Shown: positions 24,519 through 34,269, numbered from the stretch's first letter. The stretch is DNA of 64,000 bases from Bacillota bacterium (GCA_023621995.1 JAMOAB010000060.1:1-64000); one strand, 5' to 3'. The notes: generated by a model not told the origin, from the letters alone. Numbers and translations: made by a program.

Positions 24519-25751
24519 GTGGAAGAAAATAAGAGAGTAGTAGTTATAGGTGGCGGAGCAGCAGGTATGATTGCAGCGGCTACAGCGGCAAATAGAGGAT
24601 TAGATGTATACTTAGTAGAGAAAAACAGAAGACTTGGAAAGAAGATGCTCATAACAGGTAAGGGAAGATGTAATATAACAAATAATACAGATATAGAGGG
24701 AATGGTAAGGAGTATACCGATCAATGGAAGATTCTTATACAGTGCCTTTAATGCTTTTTCAAACTGGGATATTGTAAACTTATTAGAAAAATTAGGGGTA
24801 AAAACCAAGGTGGAGCGGGGAGGCAGGGTATTTCCTAAGTCCGATAGAGCTTCCGATGTTGTGGATGCCCTAGCTAAGTTTGTAGTAAAAAGTGGTGTCA
24901 ATATAATACAGGATGAAGTATTAGAAGTAATATCGAGAGAAGGTGATATATCCCATGTGGAGCTTAAGAAGGGTGGAAGCTTTCGGTGTGACAGTGTCAT
25001 TGTGGCAACGGGGGGCCTGTCATATCCTAAGACTGGGAGTACAGGAGACGGCTATAGGTTTGCCAAAGATAATGGACATACGGTGATTTCGACTAGGCCG
25101 GCGTTGGTACCCCTTGAGGTATATGAAGATTGGGTAAGGGAAGTTCAAGGTTTGTCTTTAAAAAATATAGGGATTAAAGTGCTAGACGTCAATGGGAAAC
25201 TAGTATACGAAGACTTTGGTGAGATGCTCTTTACTCACTTTGGTGTATCGGGACCAGTAATTCTATCCGCCAGTACATGTATGTATGATTTGAATAAAAA
25301 TAAATATACACTTATAATAGATTTAAAACCAGCCCTTTCAATGGAGCAATTAGATAGACGAATTATAAGGGATTTTGAAAAATATTCTCGAAAGATATTT
25401 TCTAATTCACTAGATGATCTTCTACCCAAGAAGTTGATTCCAGTAATAATCAATCTATCTGATATATCTACCCATAAGGAAGTCAATCAGATAACAAGGG
25501 AAGAGCGGCTAAGACTTGCCAATCTTCTAAAAAATTTGGAGCTCAATATAAAATCATTTAGGCCAATAGATGAGGCGATTATAACATCAGGTGGTGTGAG
25601 TGTAAAAGAGATAGATCCAAAGACTATGGAGTCAAAACTTGTAGATGGTCTATATTTTGCTGGCGAGATCATAGATGTAAACGGCTATACAGGTGGTTTT
25701 AATTTACAGATAGCCTTTTCCACAGGTTATTTGGCAGGTATGAACTGTTAG
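24519..25751 (+). CDS. NAD(P)/FAD-dependent oxidoreductase, BaiN/HI0933-like
   Basis: The 410-residue flavoprotein has VVIGGGAAGMIAAATAA at residue 7 and KKMLITGKGRCNITN near 42. GRVFPKSDRASDVVDAL lies near 105 and the C-terminal FAGEIIDVNGYTGGFNLQ is the family hallmark. The exact reaction of this widespread family is unsettled; one gut member reduces bile-acid intermediates. GTG 24519 is chosen because GAGGTGA lies 5 nt upstream; GTG 24510 overlaps that site. holA follows 30 nt later. Confidence 0.85.
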   Translation: MEENKRVVVIGGGAAGMIAAATAANRGLDVYLVEKNRRLGKKMLITGKGRCNITNNTDIEGMVRSIPINGRFLYSAFNAFSNWDIVNLLEKLGVKTKVERGGRVFPKSDRASDVVDALAKFVVKSGVNIIQDEVLEVISREGDISHVELKKGGSFRCDSVIVATGGLSYPKTGSTGDGYRFAKDNGHTVISTRPALVPLEVYEDWVREVQGLSLKNIGIKVLDVNGKLVYEDFGEMLFTHFGVSGPVILSASTCMYDLNKNKYTLIIDLKPALSMEQLDRRIIRDFEKYSRKIFSNSLDDLLPKKLIPVIINLSDISTHKEVNQITREERLRLANLLKNLELNIKSFRPIDEAIITSGGVSVKEIDPKTMESKLVDGLYFAGEIIDVNGYTGGFNLQIAFSTGYLAGMNC

Positions 25752-25781
25752 CATAGGATGAAAAATTGGGGGAAGTGAGAT

Positions 25782-26825
25782 ATGAATTATATGAATATAT
25801 TTAAGGATATAGAGGCAAAGAGATTTAAAAGCATATATCTATTCTATGGTGAAGAGGAGTATGTGAAACAGCAAGCTCTTAACCAGCTTGTGGATGCCTT
25901 AATAGATCCCCAGTTTAGGGATTTGAACTATCAGGTCATGGACGGGAGCGAAGTTGGAGTAGATGAGATAATAAATGCATGTGAGACACTGCCCTTTATG
26001 TCAGATCGTCGATTAATAGTTGTAAAGGATAGTGTGTTTTTAACAAACAGAAGGAATGGTAGTGATAATCAAAACAGTGTTGAGGATGGAAAGAGACTAG
26101 GAGAATACATAAAAGATATACCCCCTACTACCTATGTTATCTTCTATGTAAGGAATGGCATAGGGAGTAAGAGTGGGCTATATAAATCTATAAATAAAAT
26201 AGGAAGTGTAGTAGAGTTTAGCAGATTAGAAGACATTGATGTTAAGAGATGGGTTGTAAGGGAGATAGGCATCCACAGTAAGACTATTACTAAACCTGCT
26301 ATAGAGCAGTTTGTATATTTAGTGGGTACGAATCTGGAGGATGTAGAAAATGAGCTATCAAAGCTCATGGCCTTTGTCCATGACTGTGATGTAATCACAG
26401 AGGAACACGTGCAAAAGATAGCCACACCTACACTAGAACACTCCATATTTCAACTGGTAGAAGCAATTGGAAATAGGGACGTAGATACGGCACTTATATT
26501 GCTAGATGAGATGTTAGACAAGGGAGAGGCATTCTATTCCATAATACCAATGATAGGAAGACAGATAAGATTAATACTTTTGTGCAAATCTTACAGTGAG
26601 AAGGGATATTTAAGAAATCAAATAGCCTCTACCCTAAAAATACATCCCTATGGAGTGGGAAAATATATAAGCCAAGGCCAAAATTTTACTAAAGAGGAGC
26701 TAGAGGCGGCATTTTTAGACTGCTTAAAGCTAGATTATTCAATAAAGCAGGGAAAAATAGATGGGAGATTGGGCCTTGAGATGCTAATACTTTCCATGTG
26801 TGAAATGCAAAAAAGCTTCCTGTAA
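25782..26825 (+). CDS. holA: DNA polymerase III delta subunit
   Basis: The 347-residue protein has the HolA N-terminal segment IYLFYGEEEYVKQQAL near residue 18 and the middle segment FVYLVGTNLEDVENELSKL near 180. HSIFQLVEAIGNRD follows near 225. As expected for delta, there is no P-loop. It opens the beta clamp in the clamp loader. Its neighbour rpsT, convergent here, is the usual genomic companion. GGGGGAAGTGAG precedes the ATG. Confidence 0.93.
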   Translation: MNYMNIFKDIEAKRFKSIYLFYGEEEYVKQQALNQLVDALIDPQFRDLNYQVMDGSEVGVDEIINACETLPFMSDRRLIVVKDSVFLTNRRNGSDNQNSVEDGKRLGEYIKDIPPTTYVIFYVRNGIGSKSGLYKSINKIGSVVEFSRLEDIDVKRWVVREIGIHSKTITKPAIEQFVYLVGTNLEDVENELSKLMAFVHDCDVITEEHVQKIATPTLEHSIFQLVEAIGNRDVDTALILLDEMLDKGEAFYSIIPMIGRQIRLILLCKSYSEKGYLRNQIASTLKIHPYGVGKYISQGQNFTKEELEAAFLDCLKLDYSIKQGKIDGRLGLEMLILSMCEMQKSFL

Positions 26826-26836
26826 CGGGAAGCTTT
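26812..26836 (-). terminator. Terminator between convergent holA and rpsT
   Basis: AAAGCTTCC (26812-26820) pairs with GGAAGCTTT (26828-26836), and the holA stop codon lies in the loop. On the minus strand the stem is followed by TTT from the A-run, so it mainly serves rpsT. Confidence 0.75.
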
Positions 26837-26851
26837 AATTATCTAATGTCA

Positions 26852-27136
26852 TTATGCACTTGTCTCACTAGAATTTTCAAGCTTATTTAGTGCAATTGCC
26901 AATCTAGATTTCTGCCTATTTGCTGCATTTTTATGGATAACACCCTTGGAGGCAGCCATGTCAATTTGTTTTACTACTTCAGGATACAACTCCTTAGCAA
27001 CTTGTACATTACCTTCTTCTATTGCAAGTTTAAATTTCCGTGTATATGTCCTTACTTTAGATTTAACCATCTTGTTTCTAAGAGTTTTTGCTTTTGTCGT
27101 TCTCATACGTTTTTCAGCTGATCTGATGTTTGGCAA
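26852..27136 (-). CDS. rpsT: 30S ribosomal protein S20 (bS20)
   Basis: The 94-residue basic protein starts MPNIRSAEKRM, the standard S20 beginning, and contains the late S20 core AASKGVIHKNAANRQKSRLA. It binds 16S rRNA early in 30S assembly. The start is a TTG at 27136-27134, 7 nt after GGAGGAGG. A GTG three codons upstream would add non-family residues inside the spacer. A minus-strand promoter at 27172-27200 and a terminator at 26812 make it a single-gene unit. Confidence 0.95.
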   Translation of the reverse strand: MPNIRSAEKRMRTTKAKTLRNKMVKSKVRTYTRKFKLAIEEGNVQVAKELYPEVVKQIDMAASKGVIHKNAANRQKSRLAIALNKLENSSETSA

Positions 27137-27171
27137 ACTCTTCACCTCCTCCGACTAATTAGACAAATGAT

Positions 27172-27200
27172 ATTTTATCATGGATATGGATAATTGACAA
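27172..27200 (-). promoter_or_regulatory. Sigma-A promoter of rpsT
   Basis: Minus-strand TTGTCA (27200-27195) and TAAAAT (27177-27172) are 17 bp apart, 36 nt upstream of the TTG start codon. Confidence 0.7.
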
Positions 27201-27298
27201 GGGAAATGGAATGTTTTTTTATGCATATAAGGTTATTTTGTATAAAAAATAAAGAAGGAGACGATGCTATTATTGACAATATTGAAAGGAGAAAAAAT

Positions 27299-28249
27299 AT
27301 GAGAAGTATTCGTACAGATTTGGCTGTAGAAGCAAGGGAGTTCTACAGTGTAGACGGTACTGAAATACCAGGTGTAAAGACAGACAATGAAGAGATAGAT
27401 GGAATAAGTATAAATAGGGTACATGTGTTATCGCCTATAGGAGAGGAGAGGCTAGGCAAGCCTGTTGGAAACTATATTACATTAGAGTCTATGTATATAA
27501 AGGAGAGGGATCCTGAATTTGAAGAGCGGCTAAGTGTACAGATAGCTGAAGAGATAAAAAAAATGGTATCGATAGACAATAAGACTAATGTGCTCATTGT
27601 AGGCTTGGGGAATTGGAATATAACCCCTGATTCTTTGGGACCTAAAGTGGTGGATAGAATTATGGTGACACGCCATCTTCTAGAACTTATGCCAGAAAAG
27701 GTAGACGAGAGAGTGAGATCGGTGTGTGCCATATCACCAGGTGTATTAGGTATAACGGGCATTGAGACAGGAGAGATAATAAGGGGTGTAGTAGAAAAAG
27801 TAGATCCAGATATTGTAATTGCAATAGATGCCCTTGCCTCACGGCGTACAGATAGGATTGGTGTTACAATACAACTTGCAGATACTGGAATAAATCCAGG
27901 TTCAGGCATAGGTAATAAGCGTATGGCTCTAAATAAGGAGACATTGGGGGCAGATACCATAGCTATAGGTGTACCTACCGTAGTATACGCCCATACGATA
28001 GGTAGGGATACGCTTAAACTTTTAGCCGATTCAAATATACAGATGGGCGGCAGTGCAGGTTTTATGGATGAAGGACAGCTTGATGGGCTACTGAGGCAAG
28101 TATTGTCACAGAATATGGGTGACTTAGTAGTTACTCCTAAGGATGTGGATATTATGATAGATAATGTTTCGGGTATAATAGCTGACGGGATCAATCTTGC
28201 CATACATGACAATATATCTCTAGATGAGATAAGGACATTTCTACACTAG
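27299..28249 (+). CDS. gpr: Germination protease GPR
   Basis: The 316-residue zymogen protease degrades small acid-soluble spore proteins at germination. Diagnostic segments are RTDLAVEAREF at residue 5, where the propeptide is processed, GLGNWNITPDSLGP near 103, and DALASRRTDRIGVTIQ near 180. GGAGAAAAAAT precedes ATG 27299. The open frame reaches back to 27194 but lacks a better start. It shows that the organism makes endospores. SpoIIP follows 227 nt downstream. Confidence 0.95.
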   Translation: MRSIRTDLAVEAREFYSVDGTEIPGVKTDNEEIDGISINRVHVLSPIGEERLGKPVGNYITLESMYIKERDPEFEERLSVQIAEEIKKMVSIDNKTNVLIVGLGNWNITPDSLGPKVVDRIMVTRHLLELMPEKVDERVRSVCAISPGVLGITGIETGEIIRGVVEKVDPDIVIAIDALASRRTDRIGVTIQLADTGINPGSGIGNKRMALNKETLGADTIAIGVPTVVYAHTIGRDTLKLLADSNIQMGGSAGFMDEGQLDGLLRQVLSQNMGDLVVTPKDVDIMIDNVSGIIADGINLAIHDNISLDEIRTFLH

Positions 28250-28267
28250 CACTCTTTACTCCTCTGA

Positions 28268-28332
28268 GTAGCCCTATTGAAATTATTCAAGTTCAATTGC
28301 AAAAACATTAGGCTACGAACTTGAATAATTTC
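28268..28332 (+). repeat. 16-bp perfect hairpin with an interleaved second pairing, downstream of gpr
   Basis: Arms 28279-28294 and 28317-28332 are exact complements around a 22-nt loop. In addition GTAGCC (28268-28273) complements GGCTAC (28311-28316), which lies in that loop directly against the right arm. The two pairings interleave as in a pseudoknot or as alternative folds. No strong T-run follows, so termination is uncertain. Confidence 0.55.
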
Positions 28333-28476
28333 ATGGATAATTTTATTGATTTTTATAATATTCGATAGTCCCCATATAATAGAATTATATGAATATATAT
28401 TATCATATTTGAATATTCATTATAGAGTGATGATATATTAATAGACTCCATTCTATTAGATGGCGGGGCTGATGAT

Positions 28477-29700
28477 ATGGGAAGGATAAAAAGCTTTAAA
28501 ATATCTAAGTTTATATATTATTTGACTATAGCATGTCTTTCGGTAGGGGTTATATTTTTTACGTATAGATTGGTTAAAGGTGATCCGGTCAATATAGCAA
28601 AATTCATAGATAATATTAGAAAATATAGATATTTAGACGAACATAAGGGCGATTTTGTCAAGAAAAAAGAACAATTAGACAAAAACAATCAGGATAAGGG
28701 AGATAATAGTGGAGGGGAGAAGACTAAGAAGGATGAAAACTATTTTAAAGACATATTATCTCGTATAGGGATTGAGAACATAAAGGATCCTAAAACCCTA
28801 TTTATGTATCAGATGCCATTTATAAGAGGTATAGATAATAGTATGTCTAGGGGTGGTTCTAGAGAAAAGAAGATGCCTCCATCTAGTGAAACAGAAGATT
28901 CGAAACAAGTTATGGCCGAATCTGATGCTGAATTTGACGATAGTGATGAGATAGAGGCCATATTGAAGGATGATCCAGAGATTCCCGATGATATTAAGAT
29001 AGTCATAGAAAAGATAGAGGATGATCTAGGTCCTATAGAGCTTACAGGAGACGGGCCCCAGATTCTAATATATCATTCCCATTCAAGGGAGGCATATAGG
29101 CAAGATCCCAATAGACGGTATACGGAATCAGCTAAAGAGGCCTTCAGAAGTGATGACTTAAATAGTACGGTTGTAAGAGTTGGTGATGTACTTGCACATC
29201 ATCTCAAAGAACTTGGGATACCTGTATTTCACGATAGAACAGAACATGAGCAAGATAATTATAATAAGTCATATGTCAGATCTCTAGAGACCCTTAAAAA
29301 AAGGATGCAAGAATATAGTAGCCTCAAAATCTTTATAGATATCCATAGGAATGCATATAAAGAAGGAGTAAAGACACCTGATGAAGAAGTAATCGTGGTA
29401 GATGGAGAGCGAATAGCTAAGATGTCTGTTGTAATAGGCACTGGAAAGGGAGAGTTGGGAGGTTTTAGAGAAAAGCCTAACTGGCAGGAGAACTATAAAT
29501 TTGCGTTGAAACTTACAAATAAAGTAAATGAGATATGTCCAGGACTTGCAAAACCAGTTATGGTACAGAATGGTAGATATAATCAACATGTATCTACCAA
29601 CGCCATACTTATAGAAGTAGGAAGCACCCTTACTACTCTAGAGGAGGCAGAGAGAACAGCAAAATATTTAGCTAAGGCATTGAGCGAAATAGTAGAATGA
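28477..29700 (+). CDS. spoIIP: Stage II sporulation protein P (SpoIIP)
   Basis: The 407-residue protein has one N-terminal membrane helix (about 13-31). A long charged, low-complexity linker (about 65-190) leads to a C-terminal amidase/endopeptidase domain. Zinc-site candidates are visible: HSHSREAY near 200, DIHRNAYKEG near 287, and LIEVGS near 375. SpoIIP cleaves peptidoglycan with SpoIID during engulfment. It follows gpr as in many Firmicutes. The ATG follows GCGGGGCTGATGAT, a moderate site. Confidence 0.92.
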   Translation: MGRIKSFKISKFIYYLTIACLSVGVIFFTYRLVKGDPVNIAKFIDNIRKYRYLDEHKGDFVKKKEQLDKNNQDKGDNSGGEKTKKDENYFKDILSRIGIENIKDPKTLFMYQMPFIRGIDNSMSRGGSREKKMPPSSETEDSKQVMAESDAEFDDSDEIEAILKDDPEIPDDIKIVIEKIEDDLGPIELTGDGPQILIYHSHSREAYRQDPNRRYTESAKEAFRSDDLNSTVVRVGDVLAHHLKELGIPVFHDRTEHEQDNYNKSYVRSLETLKKRMQEYSSLKIFIDIHRNAYKEGVKTPDEEVIVVDGERIAKMSVVIGTGKGELGGFREKPNWQENYKFALKLTNKVNEICPGLAKPVMVQNGRYNQHVSTNAILIEVGSTLTTLEEAERTAKYLAKALSEIVE

Positions 29701-29707
29701 CTAGAAT

Positions 29708-29747
29708 ACCACCTTCATGGATATTATATGCACGGAGGTGGTTTTTT
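29708..29747 (+). terminator. Terminator-like hairpin that contains the RBS of the next gene
   Basis: ACCACCTTC (29708-29716) pairs with GGAGGTGGT (29734-29742), one G-U, and TTTTT follows. The right arm contains the whole GGAGG site of the downstream gene, whose TTG start is in the T-run. It could terminate spoIIP transcription, hide the RBS, or both. Confidence 0.6.
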
Positions 29748-30033
29748 GAGTAGATTAGAGCGTAATAGACTGAAGCGACAGAGACAACGGGAGAAGATAT
29801 TTTTTTTAATGGGTCTACTCTTGTGCATATTCGTATTAGTAGGAGGGGTACTAATTACAAATGATATAATGGTAAGGATAACAGCTTTGCCCGAGGAGGA
29901 AGATATGTTTTCCATGCATTGGGTAAGTAGACATATAGATTATTTTATGAATACAGTAATAGATAGATTTACTCGAATGGGACATAAGATTGCACAGCTC
30001 TATGATTATGTAGTACAATGGATACGAAACTAG
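29746..30033 (+). CDS. Small single-pass membrane protein between spoIIP and lepA
   Basis: The 95-residue protein has a very basic N-terminus (RLERNRLKRQRQREK), one membrane helix at about 19-40, and a soluble C-terminal tail with amphipathic pattern to the end (YDYVVQWIRN). The positive-inside rule gives N-in/C-out. I do not recognise the family. The TTG at 29746 sits 7 nt after GGAGG. An ATG at 29728 lies before that site and inside the hairpin, so it is less likely. Its position after spoIIP suggests a sporulation link, by inference only. Confidence 0.6.
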   Translation: MSRLERNRLKRQRQREKIFFLMGLLLCIFVLVGGVLITNDIMVRITALPEEEDMFSMHWVSRHIDYFMNTVIDRFTRMGHKIAQLYDYVVQWIRN

Positions 30034-30121
30034 TTGCTTTTTTCGTAGATATTATTTATTATATAGTAGATTGGGTTGAAAGTAGATCAAATGAGGAATT
30101 TTTAAGGAGGAAGAGGATTTG

Positions 30122-31924
30122 ATGCCTAGCAGCAGACAGGAAAAAATTAGGAACTTTTGTATAATAGCACATATAGATCATGGTAAATCGACCCTTGCCG
30201 ATCGTCTGCTTGAAGAGACGGGGGTAATGACAAAGCGAGATATGGAAGAACAAGTTTTAGATAGTATGGATCTTGAAAGGGAGAGGGGCATTACAATAAA
30301 GGCAAAGGCTGCCAAGCTTGTATATGAGCACGATGGAGAAGAGTATATATTAAATCTCATAGATACTCCAGGACATGTAGACTTTAGTTATGAGGTTTCC
30401 AGGAGTCTGGCTGCATGTGAAGGGGCTATATTGGTAGTTGATGCCTCACAGGGAATACAGGCACAAACCCTTGCCAATGTATATCTTGCTTTAGAGCATG
30501 ATTTAGAGATAATACCTGTTATAAACAAGATAGATCTACCTGGTGCACAGCCCGATGTTGTAAAAAAGGAGATAGAAGACGTAATAGGGCTAGATGCAGA
30601 AGATGCACCACTTATATCTGCAAAAAATGGAATTGGGATAGATGCAGTACTAGACAGTATAATAGATCATATACCGCCACCTGAAGGTGATGAAGAAGCC
30701 CCCCTTAAAGCGCTTATATTTGACTCATTCTACGACAGCTATAGGGGGGTCATATGCCATATAAGGGTTATGGAGGGTACTGTAAAACCTGGCGACATGA
30801 TACTTATGATGGCAACGGGTAAAGAATTTGAAGTAACAGACGTTGGAGTTTTTATGCCCGAGCTCCATCCAGTGGAAGAGCTTAAGGCAGGCGATGTAGG
30901 TTTTGTAGCGGCGAGTATAAAAAATGTCCGTGATGCCAGGGTTGGTGACACCATAACCAATATGGAAAAGCCTACAAAAGAAGCACTGCCCGGTTACAGA
31001 CAAGCTGTACCTATGGTGTTTTGTGGCATATACCCGGCAGATGGATCAGAATACGATGATCTTAGAGACGCATTGGAAAAGCTTCAAATAAATGATGCGT
31101 CCCTTATATTCGAAGCAGAGACTTCTGCAGCTCTTGGATTTGGTTTCCGATGTGGTTTTTTAGGACTCTTGCATATGGAAATAGTACAGGAGAGGCTAGA
31201 GAGGGAGTATGATTTGGATATAGTTACTACTGCCCCCAGTGTAATTTATAAGGTGATGAAAACCGATGGGGAGGTTGTTGACGTCTCAAATCCTGTGGAT
31301 ATGCCACCGGTTGTGGATATAGAATATATAGAAGAGCCCGTTGTGAGGGCACAGATAATAACACCATCTGATTATGTTGGTGCGGTTATGGAACTTTGTC
31401 AAGAGCGTAGGGGCACCTATACACATATGGAATATATAGACGAAATTCGAGTGATGCTAGTATATGACCTGCCTTTAAATGAAATTATATACGATTTCTT
31501 TGATGCCCTAAAATCTAGGACAAGGGGTTTTGCTTCTCTAGACTATGACCTTAAGGGATATCAAGAGTCGGATCTAGTAAAGTTAGATATCCTATTAAAT
31601 GGTGAAATGGTAGATGCCCTATCGACTATAGTTCACAAGGACAAGGCATATGCAAGGGGTAGGGCGGTTGCAGAAAAATTAAAGGAAGTTATTCCAAGAC
31701 AGCAGTTTGAGATACCAATACAGGCAGCCATTGGAAATAAGATAATCGCTAGGGAAACTGTAAAGGCGCTTAGAAAAGATGTCTTGGCCAAATGTTATGG
31801 TGGGGATATAAGTCGAAAGAGAAAACTTCTTGAAAAACAGAAGGAAGGAAAGAAACGAATGCGCCAGATAGGTAGTGTAGAGGTACCTCAAGAAGCATTT
31901 ATGGCAGTACTCAAGATCAACTAG
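30122..31924 (+). CDS. lepA: Elongation factor 4 (LepA)
   Basis: The 600-residue translational GTPase has G1 AHIDHGKST at residue 16, G2 ERGITIKA, G3 DTPGHVDF near 80 and G4 NKIDLPGA near 134. The family-specific C-terminal domain ends [20 protein letters not shown]. LepA acts on stalled or maturing ribosomes. ATG 30122 is used, and TTG 30119 one codon upstream is possible; AAGGAGG lies 8-11 nt before. hemW follows 14 nt downstream, so the two are cotranscribed. Confidence 0.96.
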   Translation: MPSSRQEKIRNFCIIAHIDHGKSTLADRLLEETGVMTKRDMEEQVLDSMDLERERGITIKAKAAKLVYEHDGEEYILNLIDTPGHVDFSYEVSRSLAACEGAILVVDASQGIQAQTLANVYLALEHDLEIIPVINKIDLPGAQPDVVKKEIEDVIGLDAEDAPLISAKNGIGIDAVLDSIIDHIPPPEGDEEAPLKALIFDSFYDSYRGVICHIRVMEGTVKPGDMILMMATGKEFEVTDVGVFMPELHPVEELKAGDVGFVAASIKNVRDARVGDTITNMEKPTKEALPGYRQAVPMVFCGIYPADGSEYDDLRDALEKLQINDASLIFEAETSAALGFGFRCGFLGLLHMEIVQERLEREYDLDIVTTAPSVIYKVMKTDGEVVDVSNPVDMPPVVDIEYIEEPVVRAQIITPSDYVGAVMELCQERRGTYTHMEYIDEIRVMLVYDLPLNEIIYDFFDALKSRTRGFASLDYDLKGYQESDLVKLDILLNGEMVDALSTIVHKDKAYARGRAVAEKLKEVIPRQQFEIPIQAAIGNKIIARETVKALRKDVLAKCYGGDISRKRKLLEKQKEGKKRMRQIGSVEVPQEAFMAVLKIN

Positions 31925-31938
31925 GGAGGTTTTATCCC

Positions 31939-33090
31939 ATGAAAGATGGAGAAATTGGCATATATATACACATACCATTTTGTATGAAGAAATGCCTATA
32001 CTGTGATTTTCCTTCCTATGCAGGAGTAAAGTGGCAGATGGCACCTTATTTGAAGGCGTTATTAAAGGAGATGAAAGCTGCAAGGGATGAGATAGCAGAC
32101 TATAATATAGGATCCATATATATAGGTGGGGGTACACCCACCTTTTTTAAAACTCCATATATTTCCTCTATAATGGAAACCTGTACTTCCCTATTCAATA
32201 TAGATGGAGCTGCCGAGGTGACGATAGAGGCCAACCCTGGAACATTAAATAAGGAAAGACTTAAAGTTTTGAGAGAGATGGGTATAAATAGGCTTAGCAT
32301 AGGTGTACAGGCATGGCAGACTGGGCTTCTTAGAACCCTTGGGCGGATCCATGATTCAAATCAGGTAATATCTGATATTGACTGGGCAAGGGAAGTTGGT
32401 TTTGAAAATATAAGTGTGGACCTTATGTTTGGGCTCCCCAATCAGACATTTGACCAGTGGGCAGAAACCCTTGACAATGTATGCAATCTTGACGTAGAGC
32501 ATGTGTCTGCATATAGCCTCAAAGTAGAAGAGGGGACACCGTTATATACTATGGTGGCAAATGGTACTTTGGAACTTGTAGATGAAGATACTGAGAGGAA
32601 TATGTATCATCATGGAATATCTTTTCTTAAAAGTAAGGGGTACATTCAATATGAGATATCTAATTTTGCTAAAGAAGGGTATAGAAGTCGTCATAATCTA
32701 AGATATTGGAAGAATGGAGAATATATAGGGTTTGGATGTGGTGCCCATTCTTATCTCAGAGGTATGAGGAGATATAATTACCCACAAATTGAAAAATATA
32801 TAGATACTATAGAGAAAAGAGGACATGCTATAGCAGATAGTGAATATGTAGGTAAGGATATAGAACGTTTTGAGACAGTTATGATGGGGCTTCGCCTTAT
32901 GGAAGGTGTGAACAAGAGAGAGTTCTTAGAGAGATTTGGTAACTCCCTAGACTTTTATTACGGAGATGTAATTTTAAAACTTAAAACAGATGGTCTATTG
33001 AGGGAGGATGACACATCCATATGTCTGACTATGAGAGGAATGGATATACAGAACACAGTTTTACTTGCTTTTTTGGATTATATGGAATAA
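31939..33090 (+). CDS. hemW: Radical SAM heme chaperone HemW
   Basis: The 383-residue protein has an N-terminal radical-SAM cluster site CMKKCLYCDF at residue 14, a GGGTPTF motif near 62, and the C-terminal HemN-like region with FGCGAHSY. Proteins with this shorter N-terminus and lepA-hemW-hrcA context are HemW, which handles heme insertion, rather than true coproporphyrinogen oxidase HemN. GGGAGG precedes the ATG. Orthologues sit beside hrcA in most Firmicutes. Confidence 0.92.
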   Translation: MKDGEIGIYIHIPFCMKKCLYCDFPSYAGVKWQMAPYLKALLKEMKAARDEIADYNIGSIYIGGGTPTFFKTPYISSIMETCTSLFNIDGAAEVTIEANPGTLNKERLKVLREMGINRLSIGVQAWQTGLLRTLGRIHDSNQVISDIDWAREVGFENISVDLMFGLPNQTFDQWAETLDNVCNLDVEHVSAYSLKVEEGTPLYTMVANGTLELVDEDTERNMYHHGISFLKSKGYIQYEISNFAKEGYRSRHNLRYWKNGEYIGFGCGAHSYLRGMRRYNYPQIEKYIDTIEKRGHAIADSEYVGKDIERFETVMMGLRLMEGVNKREFLERFGNSLDFYYGDVILKLKTDGLLREDDTSICLTMRGMDIQNTVLLAFLDYME

Positions 33091-33105
33091 TTTCTTAAAA
33101 AGATA

Positions 33106-33134
33106 TTGACAAAGAGGCTAGGAAGTGATAATTT
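33106..33134 (+). promoter_or_regulatory. Sigma-A promoter of the hrcA-grpE-dnaK operon
   Basis: TTGACA (33106-33111) is clear. The -10 is less certain: GATAAT (33127-33132, 15 bp) or TAATTT (33129-33134, 17 bp). The CIRCE element begins about 11 nt downstream, as usual for HrcA-controlled promoters. Confidence 0.65.
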
Positions 33135-33144
33135 ATCATTAGAA

Positions 33145-33171
33145 TTAGCACTCAATAAGGGTGAGTGCTAA
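33145..33171 (+). promoter_or_regulatory. CIRCE operator (HrcA binding site)
   Basis: TTAGCACTC (33145-33153), a 9-nt spacer, and GAGTGCTAA (33163-33171) form a perfect consensus CIRCE. HrcA binds it to repress the operon until heat shock. Confidence 0.97.
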
Positions 33172-33199
33172 CAAAGGAATTTCATAGGGGGTGATAACT

Positions 33200-34234
33200 A
33201 TGCGGTTTGGTAAGAGAAAGCTTCAAATATTACAGGCAATAATTGAAGATTATGTTATATCAGGAGAGCCTGTGGGGTCTAGAACTATAGCAAAGAAATA
33301 TGATTTAGGTGTAAGCCCAGCTACTATAAGAAATGAGATGGCAGATTTGGAAGATATGGGATATTTAGAGCAACCCCATACATCAGCAGGCCGTATTCCT
33401 TCAGATAAGGCATATAGACTATATGTAGATCATTTGATGCAAGTTAGGACATTGACAGTTAAGGAAGCTGAAAATATAAAGAGTTTATACGCCATAAAAA
33501 CTCAGCATACAGAAGAGATCATAGGCCAGACGGCCAAGATACTATCTGATATAACAAATTATACGAGTGTTGTGCTCAAACCTCAGTTGAGCAAAGTGCT
33601 TATAAAGCGAGTACAAATAATGCCTATAGATGGTGAATTTGCACTGCTTATAGTTGTCACCAATTCGGGTATAATACGGGATACCATAATAAGGTTTTCT
33701 GAAGAAGTAGAGCCAAGCTATTTAGAGAGAGTATCAAATATGCTTACAGAACGTTTTATAGATAGGAGTTTTGTTGAAGTTAATACTCAAATAATACCTG
33801 AAATAAGAGACGAGATTGCAATGAACAGGAAGATATTCAACAATGTAATCGATGCACTGACAGAAAGTTTTACCAACAACGAGAAGAAAGATGTATATCT
33901 ATATGGCACGGGTAACATATTTAACTTCCCTGAATATCATGACTTAGACAAGGCAAAGACTTTTCTAGAGCTCATGGAGGAAACAGAGCTTATATATGAT
34001 ATAATAAGTAGTTCAGATGAGGGGGGAGTCACTGTTACAATTGGCTCTGAAAACACCCATCCTGATATGAGAGACAGTAGTATAGTTACTGCTACTTATC
34101 ATATAGGTGACAGGGTGATAGGCAGTATTGGGCTCATAGGTCCGACGCGGATGGAGTATGCCAAGGTTTTTTCAATTATGGATTATATGGGTAAGTGTTT
34201 AAGCCATTATCTAACCCAGCTATTAGAAGGTTGA
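33200..34234 (+). CDS. hrcA: Heat-inducible transcription repressor HrcA
   Basis: The 344-residue repressor has an N-terminal winged helix (RKLQILQAIIEDYVISGEP, then SPATIRNEMADLEDMGYL near 45) and a GAF-like dimerisation domain. It binds CIRCE, found 29 nt upstream, with help from GroEL. AGGGGG precedes ATG 33200; GTG 33191 is part of that site. It is first in the hrcA-grpE-dnaK operon and represses its own transcription. Confidence 0.96.
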   Translation: MRFGKRKLQILQAIIEDYVISGEPVGSRTIAKKYDLGVSPATIRNEMADLEDMGYLEQPHTSAGRIPSDKAYRLYVDHLMQVRTLTVKEAENIKSLYAIKTQHTEEIIGQTAKILSDITNYTSVVLKPQLSKVLIKRVQIMPIDGEFALLIVVTNSGIIRDTIIRFSEEVEPSYLERVSNMLTERFIDRSFVEVNTQIIPEIRDEIAMNRKIFNNVIDALTESFTNNEKKDVYLYGTGNIFNFPEYHDLDKAKTFLELMEETELIYDIISSSDEGGVTVTIGSENTHPDMRDSSIVTATYHIGDRVIGSIGLIGPTRMEYAKVFSIMDYMGKCLSHYLTQLLEG

Positions 34235-34269
34235 TAGTGGCTAATAATCAGTGTGAGAAGGTGATATAA

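Noticed and set aside
24443-25000. 185-codon minus-strand frame overlapping the BaiN-type gene start
   Set aside because: Antisense shadow of a clear flavoprotein; Ser/Thr/Pro-rich composition typical of such shadows.
27472-28212. 246-codon open frame on the minus strand inside gpr
   Set aside because: It is a full-length shadow of gpr, has Ser/Ile-biased composition without domains, and no ribosome-binding site.
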